From NCBI RefSeq assembly GCF_012027725.1, contig NZ_SJOU01000012.1:1-64000 (forward strand): a stretch of 64,000 bases of DNA, read 5' to 3'. The notes beneath the pieces are model-generated. The model had not been told where the DNA came from and made no database searches. It worked only from the letters and a program-made list of their open reading frames with translations. This DNA is from Olsenella sp. SW781 (GTDB taxonomy: Bacteria > Actinomycetota > Coriobacteriia > Coriobacteriales > Atopobiaceae). The first letter of the stretch is position 1. The number at the start of each line of letters is the position of its first letter. This document shows positions 1 through 8,783 of the stretch, one piece after another. The translations under genes were made by a program, and so were the position numbers.

Positions 1-89
1 GTACCAAAACCCATAACCGCCCGCCGATGGCACGCTGCCCGCGCGCGACGGCGCGCTACCCTTGTCACAACCGATCGCAAGGAGGCCCC

Positions 90-1904
90 ATGCGCAACAA
101 CTTCTGCAAGGTCCCGCTCTGGGAGTGCAACGACGAGCTCGTGCGAGTGGCGCAGGGCACCCAGCCAGCGGACCTGGTGATTCGCCACGCCAACCTCGTG
201 AGCGTGACCACGCACGAGATCCTGCCGGACGCCGACATCGCCGTCGCGTGCGGACGCGTGGCCTACCTCGGCCTCGGCGAGCACACGGCCGAGCACTGCA
301 TCGGACCCGACACGCAGGTCGTGGACGCAAGCGGCCTCTACGCCGCACCCGGCCTCATGGACAGCCACATCCACATCGAGAGCGCCATGATCGGTCCGGC
401 CGAGTACGCGCGCGCCGTCGTCCCGCACGGGACCACCGGCATCTTCTGCGATCCGCACGAGGTCGGAAACGTTGCCGGCATGGAAGGCGTCCGCGCGATG
501 TTCGAGGACGCCCGCCGAACGCCGCTCAAGGCCATGATGACCCCTCCGTCCTGCGTGCCGGCCGTAACGGGCGTGGAGGACACCGGCGCCGAGGTCACTG
601 CGGCGGACATCGCGGACAGCATGACGTGGGACAACGTCGTCGCCCTCGGCGAGATGATGAACTTCCCCGGCATCCTCGCTGGCGAGAAGAACGCGATCGA
701 CGAGATGCGCGAGACGCTCAAGGCGGACCACGTGGTCACCGGGCATTTCCCCTCCCCCGACCGAGACCGCGGCCTCAACGCCTATGTCGCCGCCGGCGTC
801 TCCTCCTGCCACGAGTCCGGCAGCTTTGACGAGGTGCTCGCGAAGCTCCGCCTGGGCATGTACGTGCAGCTGCGCCAGGGCTCGGCCTGGCTCAACCTGC
901 CCGGCTATCTCCCGCAGCTCGTGGCAAGCGGCGTTGACACGCGCCTGTGCCTGCTCTGCTCCGACGACAACCACCCGCACACCCTCGTGGACGAGGGCCA
1001 CATGGACCGCATCCTGCGCACGGCCGTCGAGCTCGGGCTCGACCCGGTCACCGCCCTCCAGATGGCCACCATCAACTGCGCGCAGTACTTCGGGCTCGCG
1101 CACGACATGGGATCCGTCACGCCGGGCAAGTGCGCCGACATCGTTCTTCTCGACGACCTCGAGAGCTTCCGCGCGCGCAAGGTGTTCATCGACGGCGAGC
1201 TGGTGGCCGAGGACGGGCACGCGCTCTTCTCGCCCGCCCCCTACGAGTGGCCCGACTTCATGACGCACACCATGAGCCTCGGCTTTGTTCCCACGCCCGA
1301 GGCGTTCCGATTTGATGCCGGCGGCCGCCCGGATGGCACCGCGCGCGTGCGCGCCATGGGCATCGAGCCCGGCGACACCCTCACGCGCGACATCGTCGTA
1401 GAGGTGCCCGTGCGCGACGGCGCGCTGCTCGCCGACCCCGATCATGACGTCCTCAAGGTTTGCGTCTTCGACCGCCATCACGGCGAGGCGGGCACGCACT
1501 CCCAGGGCTTCGTCACGGGCTTCGGCATTCACGGCGCGCTCGCGCAGACCGTCTCCCACGACGCCCACAACCTGCTCGTGATGGGCGACAACGACGAGGA
1601 CATGGCGCTCGCGGCGCGCACGCTCGTGGGGTGCGGGGGCGGCGAGGTCGCCGTTGCCGACGGCAAGGTGCTCGCCCTCGTGGAGCTGCCCGTGTGCGGC
1701 CTCATGAGCACGGAGCGCGTTGAGGTCGTGGCCGAGAAGGTCGCGGGAGCGAGAAGGGCCTGGGAGCAGATGGGCTGCACGATGCCATCGCCCTTCATGA
1801 CGATGGGCGTGATGTCGCTCGCGTGCGTGCCGGAGCTGCGCCTCACGAACCGCGGCTACGTGAACTGCCTCACCTTCGAGATGGAGGACCTGATCGTAGA
1901 GTAG
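90..1904 (+). CDS. ade: Adenine deaminase
   Basis: Converts adenine to hypoxanthine and ammonia in purine salvage; a cytosolic metal-dependent amidohydrolase. The protein is 604 residues, close to the usual family length. The metal-binding motif MDSHIHIESAM (His93, His95) is visible, followed by GIFCDPHEVGNVAG near residue 117 and CSDDNHPHTL near 290. The C-terminal third fits the adenine deaminase C-terminal domain. I start at ATG 90 because AGGAGG sits a few bases upstream; the frame stays open back to 27 but without a ribosome binding site. An exact copy of the dispersed 12-mer GGCGAGAAGRAC lies at 681, in codons for Gly-Glu-Lys-Asn. Only 89 bases of upstream sequence are visible, so the promoter is not identified. 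Family assignment is strong. Confidence 0.93.
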   Translation: MRNNFCKVPLWECNDELVRVAQGTQPADLVIRHANLVSVTTHEILPDADIAVACGRVAYLGLGEHTAEHCIGPDTQVVDASGLYAAPGLMDSHIHIESAMIGPAEYARAVVPHGTTGIFCDPHEVGNVAGMEGVRAMFEDARRTPLKAMMTPPSCVPAVTGVEDTGAEVTAADIADSMTWDNVVALGEMMNFPGILAGEKNAIDEMRETLKADHVVTGHFPSPDRDRGLNAYVAAGVSSCHESGSFDEVLAKLRLGMYVQLRQGSAWLNLPGYLPQLVASGVDTRLCLLCSDDNHPHTLVDEGHMDRILRTAVELGLDPVTALQMATINCAQYFGLAHDMGSVTPGKCADIVLLDDLESFRARKVFIDGELVAEDGHALFSPAPYEWPDFMTHTMSLGFVPTPEAFRFDAGGRPDGTARVRAMGIEPGDTLTRDIVVEVPVRDGALLADPDHDVLKVCVFDRHHGEAGTHSQGFVTGFGIHGALAQTVSHDAHNLLVMGDNDEDMALAARTLVGCGGGEVAVADGKVLALVELPVCGLMSTERVEVVAEKVAGARRAWEQMGCTMPSPFMTMGVMSLACVPELRLTNRGYVNCLTFEMEDLIVE

Positions 1905-1919
1905 GCCCACCGGGGCCGC

Positions 1920-2056
1920 GCCACTGGCGTCAGGCGTGCAAAGGGGACGGGCCGTGCCACTGGCGTCAGGTTTATTTGGCACGCAAACCGCGTGTGCCAA
2001 ATAAACCTGACGCCAGTGGCACGGCCCGTCCCCTTTGCACGCCTGACGCCAGTGGC
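1920..2056. repeat. Composite long inverted repeat (GGGGACGGG type)
   Basis: Two perfect 63-base arms (1920-1982 and 1994-2056) around an 11-base centre. Each arm carries CCACTGGCGTCAGG twice, separated by GTGCAAAGGGGACGGGCC, and ends in TTTATTTGGCAC. It lies 15 bases after the ade stop. The same modules recur at 9655-9824 and 27088-27206, so this is one member of a modular intergenic repeat family. As RNA it would fold into a very long hairpin. Confidence 0.9.
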
Positions 2057-2068
2057 ACATATGGACGA

Positions 2069-2110
2069 GGGCCCGTCGGCGCATTGTACGCGCCCCGGGC
2101 CCCCACTTTT
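2069..2110 (+). terminator. Terminator-like hairpin after ade
   Basis: GGGCCCG at 2069 pairs with CGGGCCC ending at 2102, with an inner GGCGC/GCGCC stem, followed by CCCACTTTT. It fits a rho-independent terminator for ade, although the T-run is short and interrupted. The rest of 2111-2327 holds nothing I can name; it presumably carries the promoter of the next gene. Confidence 0.5.
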
Positions 2111-2327
2111 GGCAGCTGCCTAGCAATTACGCTCACACAGTGCGTCAACACGGACGTCAATCCGTCGTGCCGTCGCTCCCTGCACGGCGTATATCATTCC
2201 CAATACGTAGCGTCACCAAGGCGACATTGCGGCGAACGGTCATATTCACCGACGAAGCACATCTCGCCGACAAGGTCTCCACAGCCGCGATAGGATGTAT
2301 CGGGTGCACCGACCCAAAGGAGTGAGC

Positions 2328-2885
2328 ATGGCCAAAAAGTCCGCCGTTCGGCGCCGGAGCGAGCAGAGCGAGTTCAACGACGACGCCTTTGAGAACGTCC
2401 GCGCCTCCATGACGTACGACTACAACGAGCTCGTCCTGGCGCGCGCGGCCGAGCGCATCCACCCGCGCACCAAGCAGTGCCTGACCTTCGTCAACCTTGC
2501 GTCCCTGCTGGTCCTCGTGTTCTGCGCCTGGAACTTCCGGGACAACAACGTCCTGCTCATCGTGCTGGCCGTGATCGCGTTTGCCCTGCTCTACGTATGG
2601 GCCAACTGGAATACCATCCAGCTGCGCCTCGCGCGCGGGGGCAGCCTCGCACTCGAGGGCCCCAACGAGCGCAGGCACGTGGTCGTCTGTGACGATGCGG
2701 TCCACGTGCAGACCAACCTCGGCAGCTCGGCAACCTACCCGCTCTCTGACCTCAAGTGGGTGAGCGCCACCGACGAGTGCCTCCTCGCAAGCTTCGGTCA
2801 CGGGCGCTACGTCTACGTCCCCCGCCGCTGCCTGAGCGAGAACCGCTATCGCGACCTCATCCGCTTCCTCGAGGACCAGCGATAA
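2328..2885 (+). CDS. YcxB-like membrane protein
   Basis: A 185-residue protein with a polar N-terminus and two adjacent membrane segments at about 60-78 and 82-100. A cytosolic C-terminal domain contains YPLSDLKWVSATDECLL and YVPRRCLSENRYRDLI, which resembles the YcxB-like C-terminal domain (a PH-like fold of unknown function). I start at ATG 2328 because AAAGGAG precedes it at normal distance; an upstream in-frame ATG at 2295 lacks this. It appears monocistronic, with a hairpin repeat on each side. No catalytic residues are evident, so no biochemical role can be assigned. The YcxB link rests on pattern recognition of the C-terminal motif only. Confidence 0.65.
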   Translation: MAKKSAVRRRSEQSEFNDDAFENVRASMTYDYNELVLARAAERIHPRTKQCLTFVNLASLLVLVFCAWNFRDNNVLLIVLAVIAFALLYVWANWNTIQLRLARGGSLALEGPNERRHVVVCDDAVHVQTNLGSSATYPLSDLKWVSATDECLLASFGHGRYVYVPRRCLSENRYRDLIRFLEDQR

Positions 2886-2900
2886 GCGCGACCTGGCAGG

Positions 2901-2968
2901 GGCGTGCAAAGGGGACAGGCACTTTCGCACGGTGTGCCGTGCGAAAGTGCCTGTCCCCTTTGCACGCC
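2901..2968. repeat. Inverted repeat, GTGCAAAGGGGACAGG family
   Basis: Perfect 32-base arms (2901-2932, 2937-2968) with a 4-base loop, between the convergent ycxB-like gene and treC. The arm reads GGCGTGCAAAGGGGACAGG then CACTTTCGCACGG. A further TTTGCACGCC is duplicated immediately after the right arm. The position would let it act as a two-way terminator. The same core recurs at 7698, 16437 and 32709. Confidence 0.92.
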
Positions 2969-2995
2969 TTTGCACGCCTCGCGCGCCTACACGAT

Positions 2996-4681
2996 TTAGC
3001 TGCGCCAGACAACGGCCTCGTAGGGGCGCAGCACGCCGGGCGCAGGCGCGTCGTCATAGTTGCCGAGAAGAACCTCGTACTTCTCGACCCCCAGGCCCGC
3101 TATCCGGCACGGCGCGTCATCGAAGGAGCACGCCACCACCAGCCGCTCGTCGCCAAGCGCGCGATCGTACGCGATCACCTTGGGCGCCGCCTCCCCGGCA
3201 TCGAGGAAGCGCACCTCCCCCGTCGCGACCACGTCGGACGCGTGCCGCAACGCCACCAGCGAGCGGTAGAACTCGAACATCGACCCCTCGACTCCCACCT
3301 CGGCCTCGGCGTTCACGAGCCCTGCCGACGCCGGAATCCCGATCCACGGCTCACCCGAGGTGAAGCCCGCGCCCGGGGCGGCGCTCCACTGCATCGGCGT
3401 GCGACCGTTGTCGCGCGAGCGCTCGTTCACCACGCGCAGCGCCTCTGCGGGGCTCTTCCCCATCTCGAGCATGATCTGGTAGTGGTTGAGGCTCTCCACG
3501 TCGCGGAACTCCTCGATGGAGTCGTAGCCGGGGTTGACCATGCCGAGCTCGTCTCCCTGGTAGACATAGGGCGTCCCCTTCATGAGGAAGTCGCAGACGG
3601 CGAGCATCTTCCCCACGCGCTCCCAGCCGCTCCCGCGCTCTCCCACGCCCGTGTGCCCGCCGAAGCGCGTCACCGCGCGCGGCTGGTCATGGTTGTCCCA
3701 GAAGAGCGCGTTCCAGCCGCCTCCGGCCTGCATGCCCTCCTGCCACTCGCGGAAGATTGAGCGCAGCTGCCCGACGTCGGGCTCGGTGAGCTCCCACTTC
3801 CTGCCGCCGGCATAGTCGACCTTGAGATGGTGGAAGCTGAAGCTCATGGAAAGCTCGTGGTCCTCCGGCCGCGTGTAGCGCACGCAGTTGGCGAGGTCGG
3901 TCGAGGCCATCTCTCCCACGGTCACCATGCCGTCGATTCCCGCACGCGCCACGAGCTCGCGCAGGTACTCATGCACGTGAGGCCCGTCCGCGAAGAGGCT
4001 CCGCCCCTGGCCAGAGAGGTCGTCCTCGAAGACCTCCGGCTTGGAGATGAGGTTCACCACGTCGAAGCGGAACCCGTCCACGCCGCGCCCCTTCCAGAAG
4101 CGCACCACGTCGGCGCATGCCTCGCGCACCTCGGGATTGGTCCAGTCGAGGTCGGGCTGGCTCACGTCGTGCAGGTGGAGGTACCACGCGCCGAGACGCG
4201 GCTCCCACTTCCAGGCGCTGCCGCCAAAGGCGCAGTCCCAGTTGGTGGGGGGCTGCCCGGGGTCGCCGGGGCCGGAGGAGCCCCGGCCGTCACGCAGGAT
4301 GTAGTACGTCCGGTACCGCTCGTCGCCGGCGAGGGCGCGCTGGAACCACTCGTGCTCGCAGGAGGTGTGGCAGAGCACCATGTCGAGCATGATGCCGATC
4401 CCGCGCTCGTGGGCCCGCGCGACGAGCTCGTCAAAGTCGTCCATCGTTCCGTACGCGGGGTCGACGGCGCGATAGTCCGAGATGTCGTAGCCGCCGTCAC
4501 GCTGGGGCGAGGGGTAGAACGGCGTCAGCCACAGGTAGTCCACGCCCAGCCGAGCCAGGTAGTCGAGCTTGCCCGTAATGCCAGGCAGGTCACCCACGCC
4601 GTCGCCGTCGCTGTCACAGAAGCTCTTAACGTAGATCTGGTAGACCACGCTCCTGCGGAAGTCCTTCTCGATCGCTGCCAT
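2996..4681 (-). CDS. treC: Trehalose-6-phosphate hydrolase (GH13 alpha-glucosidase)
   Basis: A 561-residue GH13 enzyme. Conserved regions visible: YQIYVKSFCDSDGDGVGDL near 14, GIGIMLDMVLCHT near 95, VDGFRFDVVNLISK with predicted nucleophile Asp207, and VTVGEMAS with acid/base Glu257. GH13 members of this subgroup are either trehalose-6-phosphate hydrolase or oligo-1,6-glucosidase. The adjacent trehalose-type PTS transporter and divergent GntR regulator favour the former, giving glucose plus glucose-6-phosphate. The start is ATG 4681, with AGGAGG seven bases upstream; the slightly longer frame is not needed. It lies 45 bases downstream of the PTS gene on the same strand, so the two are likely cotranscribed. 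A near copy (11 of 12) of the dispersed 12-mer sits near its 3' end at 3062. Confidence 0.85.
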   Translation of the reverse strand: MAAIEKDFRRSVVYQIYVKSFCDSDGDGVGDLPGITGKLDYLARLGVDYLWLTPFYPSPQRDGGYDISDYRAVDPAYGTMDDFDELVARAHERGIGIMLDMVLCHTSCEHEWFQRALAGDERYRTYYILRDGRGSSGPGDPGQPPTNWDCAFGGSAWKWEPRLGAWYLHLHDVSQPDLDWTNPEVREACADVVRFWKGRGVDGFRFDVVNLISKPEVFEDDLSGQGRSLFADGPHVHEYLRELVARAGIDGMVTVGEMASTDLANCVRYTRPEDHELSMSFSFHHLKVDYAGGRKWELTEPDVGQLRSIFREWQEGMQAGGGWNALFWDNHDQPRAVTRFGGHTGVGERGSGWERVGKMLAVCDFLMKGTPYVYQGDELGMVNPGYDSIEEFRDVESLNHYQIMLEMGKSPAEALRVVNERSRDNGRTPMQWSAAPGAGFTSGEPWIGIPASAGLVNAEAEVGVEGSMFEFYRSLVALRHASDVVATGEVRFLDAGEAAPKVIAYDRALGDERLVVACSFDDAPCRIAGLGVEKYEVLLGNYDDAPAPGVLRPYEAVVWRS

Positions 4682-4726
4682 CCGGCAGCCTCCTCTCAAC
4701 GTAGGTCCTGAGCGGGGACGCCCCCG

Positions 4727-6730
4727 TCAGGCGCGGTAGGTGGCGACGGTCGTGAGGCCGGCCTCGGCGTCCATGCCGTCGAGCAGCGCGAGGCCGGTTG
4801 CGGAGCCCTCGCCCGTCACCACGAAGGCGACGGCGGTGGGGTGCCCGGCCGCGCGGATCTTCTCGGTCGAGAAGGTCATGAGCGGCTGGCCGGCGCTCAC
4901 GCGCTGCCCCTGCTCGACGAGGCAGGCAAAGCCGTCCCCTCCCATCTCGACGGTGTCCACGCCCACGTGGACGAGAAGCTCCATGCCGTCGTCGAGCACG
5001 AGACCAATCGCGTGGTTGGAGCCGGGCATCGTGGCGGCGACGGTGGCGTCGGCGGGCGCGACGACGGTGTCCGCCCCGGCGGCGGGCTCGATGGCCAGCC
5101 CGTCGCCCATGGCCCTGCTGGAGAAGACCGGGTCGGGCATCTCGGTGATGGGCGCCACGGAGCCGGAGAGCGGGGCGAGAAGAACGCGGTCGCGCACCTC
5201 CGCGGAAGGGGCGGGGGCATCCGGCGCCGCGACGGACGCGGCGGCGCCCTCGACGGGAGCCGCGGCAGCCGCGAGCCCACGGTCCTTCTCGCCAAGCTGG
5301 CGCATTCCCACGAAGCACGTCAGCACGAACGGCACGACGATCGCGATGAGCATGCAGGCCGCGAAGACGCCCCAGTAGGCGAAGACGATCGAGAGGATGC
5401 CCGGCAGGCCACCGACGCCGATGGAGAGGGCCTGGACGCCGAAGCCGGTGCAGACCATGGCCGCGCAGGCGGAGCCGATCATGCCGCAGACCAGCGGGAA
5501 CTTGTACTTGAGGTTCACGCCAAAGAGCGCGGGCTCGGTGACGCCGAGGTAGCACGAGATGCAGGCGGGGATGTTGACCTGCTCGGCGCGCTCGTTCTTG
5601 CGCTGGAGCACCGTCATGGCCAGGACCGCGGAGCCCTGCGCGATGTTGGAGAGCGCGATCATGGGCCAGAGGGTGGTGTAGCCGAGCTGGTTCACGAGCT
5701 GGGTGTCGATGGCGTTGGTCATGTGGTGCAGGCCCGTCATCACGAGCGGTGCGTAGACGGCGCCGAAGAGCGCGGCGAAGAGCACGCGGACGTCAGATGA
5801 GAGGCCCCAGTTGACCACGTCGGCGATCGCGTTTCCGATGGCCCAGCCGATGGGGCCCACGACCAGGTGCGCGATGAACACGGCCGGCACGAGGGACATG
5901 AACGGCACCACGATCATGCGCACTACCTCGGGCGTGACCCTGGTGAAGAACTTCTCGAGCCACACCAGCACGAAGGCGGCCATGAGCGAGGCGATGACCT
6001 GCCCCTGATAGCCGGTGCCCAAGAACGAGTAGAAGCCGAAGTCATAGGTGTGCGCCGCGATGTCCTCGGCGGTGGCGGTTGCCGCGGAGAAGCCGTTGAG
6101 CAGCTGCGGCGAGACGAGCGTCAGGCCCAGGACGATGCCGAGGATCTGCGTGGTGCCCATCTTGCGCGTGACCGACCAGCAGATGCCCACGGGCAGCATG
6201 TGGAAGACGGCCTCGCCGATGACCCAGAGGAAGCCGTACATGCCGTTCCAGAACGTCCACGTGTCGGCGATGGACTTGGTGCCGTGCTGGAGGTCGAAGG
6301 CGCCCGCGTCGGTGAAGAAGTTGACCTCGCCGATGATGTTGCGAAAGCCGAGGATGAGGCCGCCGCAGATGAGGGCGGGGATGATCGGGGCGAAGATCTC
6401 CCCCAGGATGCCCATCGCGCGCTGCAGCGGGTTCTGGTTGGCGCCCGCCGCCTCCTTGGCTGCCTCCTTTGAGACGCCCTCGATGCCGCTCACGGACGTG
6501 AACTCCCGGTAGAAGTCCGCGACGTCGTTGCCGATGATGACCTGGAACTGCCCCGCCTGCGTGAAGGTGCCCTTTGCGCTGGGCAGCCCCTCAATGGCCT
6601 CGACGTCGGCCTTGCCCGGGTCCACCAGCACGAAGCGCATGCGCGTCATGCAGTGCGTTACGGCGGAGATGTTCCCCTTGCCGCCAACGAGGTCGAGGAG
6701 CCTCGCGGCGTCCTCCGTGTACTTTCCCAT
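4727..6730 (-). CDS. treP: PTS trehalose-type EIIBCA permease
   Basis: A single 667-residue chain with all three enzyme II domains. EIIB (1-90) has the phosphocysteine in THCMTRMR (Cys27). EIIC (about 105-480) is hydrophobic with many membrane segments. EIIA (about 510-667) has ELLVHVGVDT with the phosphohistidine near 586. It would import trehalose and release trehalose-6-phosphate for TreC. Many trehalose permeases lack EIIA; here it is fused. The substrate is inferred from EIIB/EIIC resemblance to TreP/TreB and from the neighbours, and sucrose or another glucoside remains possible. The divergent promoter region contains three copies of an operator-like palindrome. Two exact copies of GGCGAGAAGRAC lie in it, at 5174 and 5282 in opposite orientations, read as Val-Leu-Leu-Ala and Gly-Glu-Lys-Asp. 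Confidence 0.85.
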   Translation of the reverse strand: MGKYTEDAARLLDLVGGKGNISAVTHCMTRMRFVLVDPGKADVEAIEGLPSAKGTFTQAGQFQVIIGNDVADFYREFTSVSGIEGVSKEAAKEAAGANQNPLQRAMGILGEIFAPIIPALICGGLILGFRNIIGEVNFFTDAGAFDLQHGTKSIADTWTFWNGMYGFLWVIGEAVFHMLPVGICWSVTRKMGTTQILGIVLGLTLVSPQLLNGFSAATATAEDIAAHTYDFGFYSFLGTGYQGQVIASLMAAFVLVWLEKFFTRVTPEVVRMIVVPFMSLVPAVFIAHLVVGPIGWAIGNAIADVVNWGLSSDVRVLFAALFGAVYAPLVMTGLHHMTNAIDTQLVNQLGYTTLWPMIALSNIAQGSAVLAMTVLQRKNERAEQVNIPACISCYLGVTEPALFGVNLKYKFPLVCGMIGSACAAMVCTGFGVQALSIGVGGLPGILSIVFAYWGVFAACMLIAIVVPFVLTCFVGMRQLGEKDRGLAAAAAPVEGAAASVAAPDAPAPSAEVRDRVLLAPLSGSVAPITEMPDPVFSSRAMGDGLAIEPAAGADTVVAPADATVAATMPGSNHAIGLVLDDGMELLVHVGVDTVEMGGDGFACLVEQGQRVSAGQPLMTFSTEKIRAAGHPTAVAFVVTGEGSATGLALLDGMDAEAGLTTVATYRA

Positions 6731-6791
6731 CAGCTACCTCCTCCTGGTAACCATAACCGGCCCGCTCCCTCCGCGCCCTCCCGGGCGCGTA

Positions 6792-6917
6792 AACTTATTT
6801 GAATAAGTTCATCATGAGCGTGGCACTACTTATTTGAATAAGTTGGTTATCAGCGGTGAATGGTAGATAATCATCCGCAAACGGCAGTATTTTGCGGAAA
6901 TACCTCATTTGAATAAG
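6792..6917. promoter_or_regulatory. TreR-type operators in the divergent tre promoter
   Basis: AACTTATTTGAATAAGTT at 6792-6809 and ACTTATTTGAATAAGT at 6828-6843 are near-identical palindromes. A half-matching ATTTGAATAAG lies at 6907-6917, next to the ribosome binding site of the regulator. These sites fill the only AT-rich stretch between treP and the GntR gene. I infer binding by the adjacent GntR/HutC protein, with the third site allowing autoregulation. TAGATAAT at 6863 could be a -10 element. Confidence 0.8.
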
Positions 6918-6944
6918 ATTCATACAGGATATGAAGGAGGTACC

Positions 6945-7667
6945 ATGAAGGCGCGCTATGACGTCATCTTCCGCGAGATTCGCGACAGCATCGAGCGTGG
7001 CGACTACCCCTTCCAGTCGTTCCTCCCCTCGGAGGCCGAGCTCACGGCCGCATTCGACTGCTCCCACAACACGCTGCGGCGAGCCCTGGGGCTGCTTCGC
7101 GAGCAGGGCTACGTCCAGCCCGTTCACGGCAAGGGCGTGCGCGTGGTCTACCAGCCGCAGGAGCGCACCTCGTTCACGGTGGGCGCCATCGAGTCGTTCC
7201 GCGAGGCGGGCGAGCGGGCCCATCTTGACACGCGGACGGAGGTGGCGCGCGTGGAGCAGGTCATCGCGGACGGGCGGCTGGCGCGCCTGACCGGCTTTGC
7301 CCAGGGGGACGAGCTCACCTACGTAATCCGCGTGCGACGCATCGGCGGCGAGGCGCTCATCCTCGACCACAGCCTCTTCCGCACGTCCTCGGTCCCCGGC
7401 ATCACCGTTGAGGTGGCGCGCCGGTCGATCTACGACCACATCGAGGGGACCCTGGGAATCACCATCGCCATGAGCAAGCGCACCATCACCGTGGAGCGGG
7501 CGGGCGAGAAGGACCGTGAGCTCCTTGACCTCGACGGCATCGACTATCTGGCGGTGGTTGCGAGCCAGACCTTCGACGCGCAGGGCGTCCTCATCGAGTG
7601 GACGCAGTCCCGCCACCGCCCGGACCACTTCTGCTTCCGCGACACCGCCGTCCGCCAGCGGGTGTGA
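6945..7667 (+). CDS. treR: GntR/HutC-family repressor of the trehalose operon
   Basis: A 240-residue regulator with an N-terminal winged helix (residues 1-70, with LTAAFDCSHNTLRRALGLL as the recognition region). The C-terminal UTRA ligand domain ends QSRHRPDHFCFRDTAV, as in the HutC subfamily. By analogy with TreR it would sense trehalose-6-phosphate and release the operators at 6792-6917. The start is ATG 6945 with GAAGGAGG upstream; an earlier in-frame ATG at 6909 lacks a good site and overlaps the operator region. An exact copy of the dispersed 12-mer lies at 7503 (Gly-Glu-Lys-Asp). The specific effector is inference from gene context. Confidence 0.87.
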   Translation: MKARYDVIFREIRDSIERGDYPFQSFLPSEAELTAAFDCSHNTLRRALGLLREQGYVQPVHGKGVRVVYQPQERTSFTVGAIESFREAGERAHLDTRTEVARVEQVIADGRLARLTGFAQGDELTYVIRVRRIGGEALILDHSLFRTSSVPGITVEVARRSIYDHIEGTLGITIAMSKRTITVERAGEKDRELLDLDGIDYLAVVASQTFDAQGVLIEWTQSRHRPDHFCFRDTAVRQRV

Positions 7668-7697
7668 CCACCGCAGTCGCGTGCAAGGGGGACAGGC

Positions 7698-7795
7698 GGC
7701 GTGCGAAGGGGACAGCGTGCAAAGGGGACAGGCACTTTTGCACGGAACCGTGCAAAAGTGCCTGTCCCCTTTGCACGCTGTCCCCTTCGCACGCC
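7698..7795. repeat. Inverted repeat, double GGGGACAG type
   Basis: Perfect 48-base arms (7698-7745, 7748-7795) separated by only two bases. Each arm contains two modules: GTGCGAAGGGGACAG, then GTGCAAAGGGGACAGGCAC with TTTTGCACGG. A third degenerate copy, GTGCAAGGGGGACAGG, lies just outside at 7681. It separates treR from the first esterase, both on the plus strand, leaving about 75 bases for the esterase promoter. Confidence 0.92.
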
Positions 7796-7871
7796 CCCCC
7801 CTGCACCGCCCACACGGCCGTCGGCACGCTATACTTGCGTGGTTCCACTAACCCGCAACAAGGAGGCCCCC

Positions 7872-8726
7872 ATGGCCCTCATCAGTGTCGACTACTTCTC
7901 CTCGAGCCTCATGCGCACCACCACGCTCGAGGTCATCCTGCCCTTTGACGACCAGGGCGCCGCCTATGCCGTCAACTCGAACCTGCGCCATGCCGAGAAG
8001 ACCGTCGAGGCCCAGGACGGCGCGTGGAAGCGCATGCCCTACCCGCCCAAGAAGGCGCCTTTCAAGACGCTCTTCTTGCTGCATGGCATCTCCGGCAACC
8101 ACGCCGACTGGATCTCCGAGACGCGCATCCACCACTGGGCGGAGAGCCACGGCATCGCCGTGGTCATGCCCTCTGGGTACAACGCGTTCTACCTGGATCA
8201 GCCCGAGACGCACGACTACTACGGCCGCTTCGTGGGTCAGGAGCTCGTCGAGGTGGCACGCCGGATGTTCCCGCTCTCCGACCGCCGCGAGGACACCTTC
8301 ATCGGCGGCATCTCGATGGGCGCGTACGGCGCCCTGCGCAACGGCCTCAGGTACTGCGAGACCTTCGGCTCCATCGTGGCCCTCTCCTCTGCCATGATCA
8401 TCGACGGCTTCGACCAGATCATCTCCGACGATCTCTTCTTCCTGTCCCGCCCCTTCCTCGAGCACACCTTCGGCAAGCTCGACGAGGTGCGCGGAAGCGA
8501 CAAGGACCCGGCGCGCCTGGCGGCGGACCTCGTCTACTGCGACCGTCCCCGCCCGCGCATCTACATGTCCTGCGGCAACCAGGACCCGCTCGCCGAAGCT
8601 AACCGGATGCTGGCAGGTCGCATGCGCGACACCGGTCTTGAGGTCACGTATCATGAGATGGCGGGCGGCCACGACTGGGACTTCTGGAACGCAGCCCTGC
8701 CGCAGGCGCTCGACTGGCTCCTCTAG
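7872..8726 (+). CDS. Esterase family alpha/beta hydrolase (copy 1)
   Basis: A 284-residue alpha/beta hydrolase of the esterase-D/tributyrin-esterase type. LLHGISGNHADW (about 69-80) forms the oxyanion region. The nucleophile elbow is GISMGAYGAL with Ser148, a probable acid is the Asp in CGNQDPL near 236, and the His is in GGHDWDFW near 265. There is no signal peptide, so it is probably cytosolic, hydrolysing short acyl esters from sugars or xenobiotics. The substrate cannot be read from sequence. The start is ATG 7872 after AAGGAGG. It is followed 57 bases later by a paralogue in the same direction, indicating a tandem duplication. It is likely transcribed on its own promoter downstream of the long hairpin. 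Confidence 0.85.
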   Translation: MALISVDYFSSSLMRTTTLEVILPFDDQGAAYAVNSNLRHAEKTVEAQDGAWKRMPYPPKKAPFKTLFLLHGISGNHADWISETRIHHWAESHGIAVVMPSGYNAFYLDQPETHDYYGRFVGQELVEVARRMFPLSDRREDTFIGGISMGAYGALRNGLRYCETFGSIVALSSAMIIDGFDQIISDDLFFLSRPFLEHTFGKLDEVRGSDKDPARLAADLVYCDRPRPRIYMSCGNQDPLAEANRMLAGRMRDTGLEVTYHEMAGGHDWDFWNAALPQALDWLL

Positions 8727-8783
8727 CGTCATGCGGCGGAGCCGGGACTCCGTCTAATCCGACCGCGCAGGGAGGGACTCGGG

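Noticed and set aside
681-692. The repeated GGCGAGAAGRAC considered merely as a common Gly-Glu-Lys peptide
   Set aside because: It occurs in three reading frames, in noncoding DNA and on both strands relative to genes, so a peptide explanation is insufficient.
7591-7951. Several short frames rich in CKGD and RHF peptides around the hairpin at 7698
   Set aside because: They are translations of the inverted repeat itself and recur at every copy; they are not genes.
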